Shown one piece after another: positions 13,824 to 15,370 of a DNA stretch of 15,370 nt (position 1 is its first letter; each line of letters starts with the position of its first letter). A model generated the notes under the pieces. That model was not told where the DNA came from, did not search any database, and saw only the letters and a program-made list of their open reading frames with translations. The position numbers and the translations under genes were made by a program. The stretch lies in assembly GCA_043747685.1 (NCBI GenBank), contig JAYTOR010000012.1, positions 1-15,370 on the forward strand, given 5' to 3'. This DNA comes from JANXUF01 sp043747685. Its GTDB lineage: Bacteria; Actinomycetota; Acidimicrobiia; Acidimicrobiales; Ilumatobacteraceae.

Positions 13824-15019
13824 GCGCCACTGCCGCAGCCCCGACGTCGAGCAAGCCGCTCGTGATCGTGAATATCGGCACGCTGGTGTCCGGCATCCTC
13901 GGTGCGCCATTGCTCGATGGCGACACGCTGGTCGTGCAGGACGGGATCATCACCGCCATCGGCAGGGCCGGTGATCTGCAGATCCCCGATGGGGTGGCGG
14001 TGATCGACGCCGGGGGTGCGACCGTCATGCCCGGTATGGCCGACAACCATGTTCATCCGGTGTTCGGCGACTTCACTCCACGGCAGAAGACGGTCGACTT
14101 CATCGAGTCGTGCCTCCACGGCGGCGTGACGACGATGTATTCGGCGGGCGAACCACACCTCCCTGGCAGGCCGACAACGCCTGCAGGCGTCAAGGCGCTC
14201 GCCCTGCTCGCGCACCTCAGTTTCGACAATGCCCGTCCGTCCGGCGTCAAGGTGCACGCAGGCGCTGTACTGCTCGAGCCAGGTCTCGTCGAGCAGGACT
14301 TCGAGGATCTCGCCCAGGCCGGCTGCCGGCTCGTCGGAGAGATCGGAATTTCTGGCGTCAAGGACCCGACAGAGGCAGCGCAGATGACTCGTTGGGCGCA
14401 GGCCCGACAGATGAAGGTGATGGTGCACACCGGCGGCGCGTCGATCCCCGGGAGCGGCGTGATCGGTGCCGACTTCGTCATCGAGGTGCAGCCAGACGTC
14501 GCCGGCCACGTCAACGGTGGACCGACGAGCCTCGGTATCGACGACGTCGTGGCGATCCTCGAACGAACCGATGCACGCATTGAGATCGTCCACAACGGCA
14601 ACATCACGATGCTCGGCAGGATCGTCGATCTGGCCCGGGAACGTAACGAGTTGCACCGCGTCGTCGCCGGTACCGACTGCCCTGCCGGTTCCGGAGTCCA
14701 GCCGCTCGGTATGCTCAGGGTGATGGCCTCCGCAGCGTCGCTTGGGTTGATCGACGGGCCGACTGCGGTGGCACTGGCGACGGGCAACGTCGCCGACCTG
14801 CACAGTGACGTCAACGGCCGTCTTGCGGTCGGCGCTGCGGCCGATCTGTTGGTCGTCGATGCCCCACTCGGCTCGCAGGCCAAGACGGCGATGGAAGCAT
14901 TGGAGATCGGTGACACCCTGGCGCTGGCCTTCGCCATCATCGACGGCGTGATCGTCGTCAAGAAGAGCCGCAACACTCCGCCGCCGATGCGCTCGATCAC
15001 CTTCACCGCTGCCCGCTGA
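13820..15019 (+). CDS. Enamidase-like metal-dependent amidohydrolase
   Basis: This 399-residue protein belongs to the amidohydrolase superfamily. An N-terminal beta-sandwich segment (VVQDGIITAIGRAGDL) precedes the TIM barrel with HxH metal ligands His77 and His79 in ADNHVHP, GEIG with Glu174, His203 in MVHTGG, His230 in GHVNGGPTS, and the catalytic aspartate Asp286 in AGTDCPAG. A C-terminal sandwich closes with GRLAVGAAADLLVVDAPLG. Length (E. barkeri enamidase is about 385 residues, from memory) and motif style fit enamidase, which hydrolyses 1,4,5,6-tetrahydro-6-oxonicotinate to 2-formylglutarate and ammonia. An imidazolonepropionase- or dihydroorotase-like activity is possible on sequence alone, but the hnr and Mo hydroxylase neighbours favour enamidase. 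It is coupled by ATGA to DUF1185 and is the last gene of the operon. Confidence 0.75.
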   Translation: MSATAAAPTSSKPLVIVNIGTLVSGILGAPLLDGDTLVVQDGIITAIGRAGDLQIPDGVAVIDAGGATVMPGMADNHVHPVFGDFTPRQKTVDFIESCLHGGVTTMYSAGEPHLPGRPTTPAGVKALALLAHLSFDNARPSGVKVHAGAVLLEPGLVEQDFEDLAQAGCRLVGEIGISGVKDPTEAAQMTRWAQARQMKVMVHTGGASIPGSGVIGADFVIEVQPDVAGHVNGGPTSLGIDDVVAILERTDARIEIVHNGNITMLGRIVDLARERNELHRVVAGTDCPAGSGVQPLGMLRVMASAASLGLIDGPTAVALATGNVADLHSDVNGRLAVGAAADLLVVDAPLGSQAKTAMEALEIGDTLALAFAIIDGVIVVKKSRNTPPPMRSITFTAAR

Positions 15020-15036
15020 CAGCACGGCCGGCCAAC

Positions 15037-15058
15037 GCTGGCGCTGACCGCCGCCAGC
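15037..15058. terminator. Possible stem-loop between convergent genes
   Basis: GCTGGCG (15037-15043) and CGCCAGC (15052-15058) form a perfect 7-bp stem with an 8-base loop, in the 96-nt gap between the convergent stops of the amidohydrolase and cysteine hydrolase genes. No T-run follows on either strand, so it is at best a non-canonical bidirectional terminator. Confidence 0.3.
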
Positions 15059-15115
15059 CATCTCTAGCCGCCTCTCGCAACCAGCCTGCGGCGTCCTGCT
15101 GCCAGTGCGCCCGCC

Positions 15116-15370
15116 TCAGCCGGTGCCGAGCAGCACAGCTTCCGAGCTCGTGAGGGTGACCTGCGGACCGCAGAGCGCCATGATCTCGAGGGCCGCTCGG
15201 TGGCTGTCAGTCGTTCCACCGGCACAGGCATCGACGACGACGTGGACCGTCGTTCCGTCATCGGCGGCGGCGAGGACGGTCATCAGCACGCAGCACTCGG
15301 TTGCCACTCCGACGACGTAGATCTCGCCGCCGCTGCCGATCAACTCGCTCATCGACGCATCCCACTTGCC
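15116..15370 (-). CDS. Isochorismatase-family cysteine hydrolase (N-terminal part beyond window)
   Basis: The last 84 residues are visible; the frame stays open to the window end and no start can be assigned (the methionine encoded at 15350-15352 is internal to the fold). The segment IYVVGVATECCVLMTVLAAADDG contains the family nucleophile cysteine (the second of the CC pair, in the GVAT-x-x-C-V motif), and HVVVDACAGGTTDSHRAALEIM is the usual following strand and helix. The family includes nicotinamidase (PncA), isochorismatase, N-carbamoylsarcosine amidase and maleamate amidase. The catalytic Asp and Lys lie outside the window. Next to a nicotinate-type pathway a nicotinamidase would make sense, feeding nicotinate from nicotinamide, but the gene is convergent with that operon and the visible part does not decide the substrate. 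Confidence 0.8.
   Translation of the reverse strand, partial: GKWDASMSELIGSGGEIYVVGVATECCVLMTVLAAADDGTTVHVVVDACAGGTTDSHRAALEIMALCGPQVTLTSSEAVLLGTG

Overview
The window is from a high-GC bacterium, most likely an actinobacterium (Acidimicrobiia-like is my guess, not proven). Pointers are the actinobacterial form of the adenosine deaminase C-terminal motif (NTDNRLMS), dense operons joined by 4-bp ATGA/GTGA overlaps, and several genes whose ATG lies exactly 6 nt after a TANNNT -10 hexamer, as in leaderless actinobacterial transcripts. There are no tRNA, rRNA, IS or CRISPR features, and no gene-free stretch over 300 bases.

Region 1 (1-6373) handles nucleosides. It holds a BMP-family nucleoside ABC importer (3' part of the binding protein, a double-ATPase protein, two permeases, all + strand), then a short divergent pair: queF on the minus strand (queuosine biosynthesis) and add (adenosine deaminase) on the plus strand. 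Their 81-bp shared intergenic region has two back-to-back leaderless promoters around a perfect hairpin dyad.

Region 2 (6389-15019) is a coherent N-heterocycle catabolic locus. One operon encodes an FAD subunit and a fused [2Fe-2S]/molybdopterin subunit of a xanthine-dehydrogenase-family hydroxylase, a 6-hydroxynicotinate-reductase-like Fe-S protein, and a UPF0280 (ApbE-like) protein. Next come a MarR-family regulator and a second operon with a DUF1185 protein and an enamidase-like amidohydrolase. This matches the upper nicotinate pathway known from Eubacterium barkeri: ring hydroxylation to 6-hydroxynicotinate, reduction to 1,4,5,6-tetrahydro-6-oxonicotinate, then hydrolytic ring opening to 2-formylglutarate and ammonia. 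The lower-pathway enzymes are not in the window. The hydroxylase lacks the glutamate that xanthine oxidoreductases use to hold purines, which argues against a plain purine function.

The two operons of region 2 are each preceded by the same 30-bp palindrome (23 of 30 positions identical), overlapping the -35 region. The MarR protein encoded between them is the obvious candidate to bind both, giving a two-promoter regulon. The most interesting unexplained parts are the roles of UPF0280 and DUF1185, and a 19-bp triplicated start-codon repeat at the hnr/UPF0280 junction that creates a 13-codon relay ORF.

At the right edge, on the minus strand, is the C-terminal part of an isochorismatase/nicotinamidase-family cysteine hydrolase. 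It is convergent with region 2.
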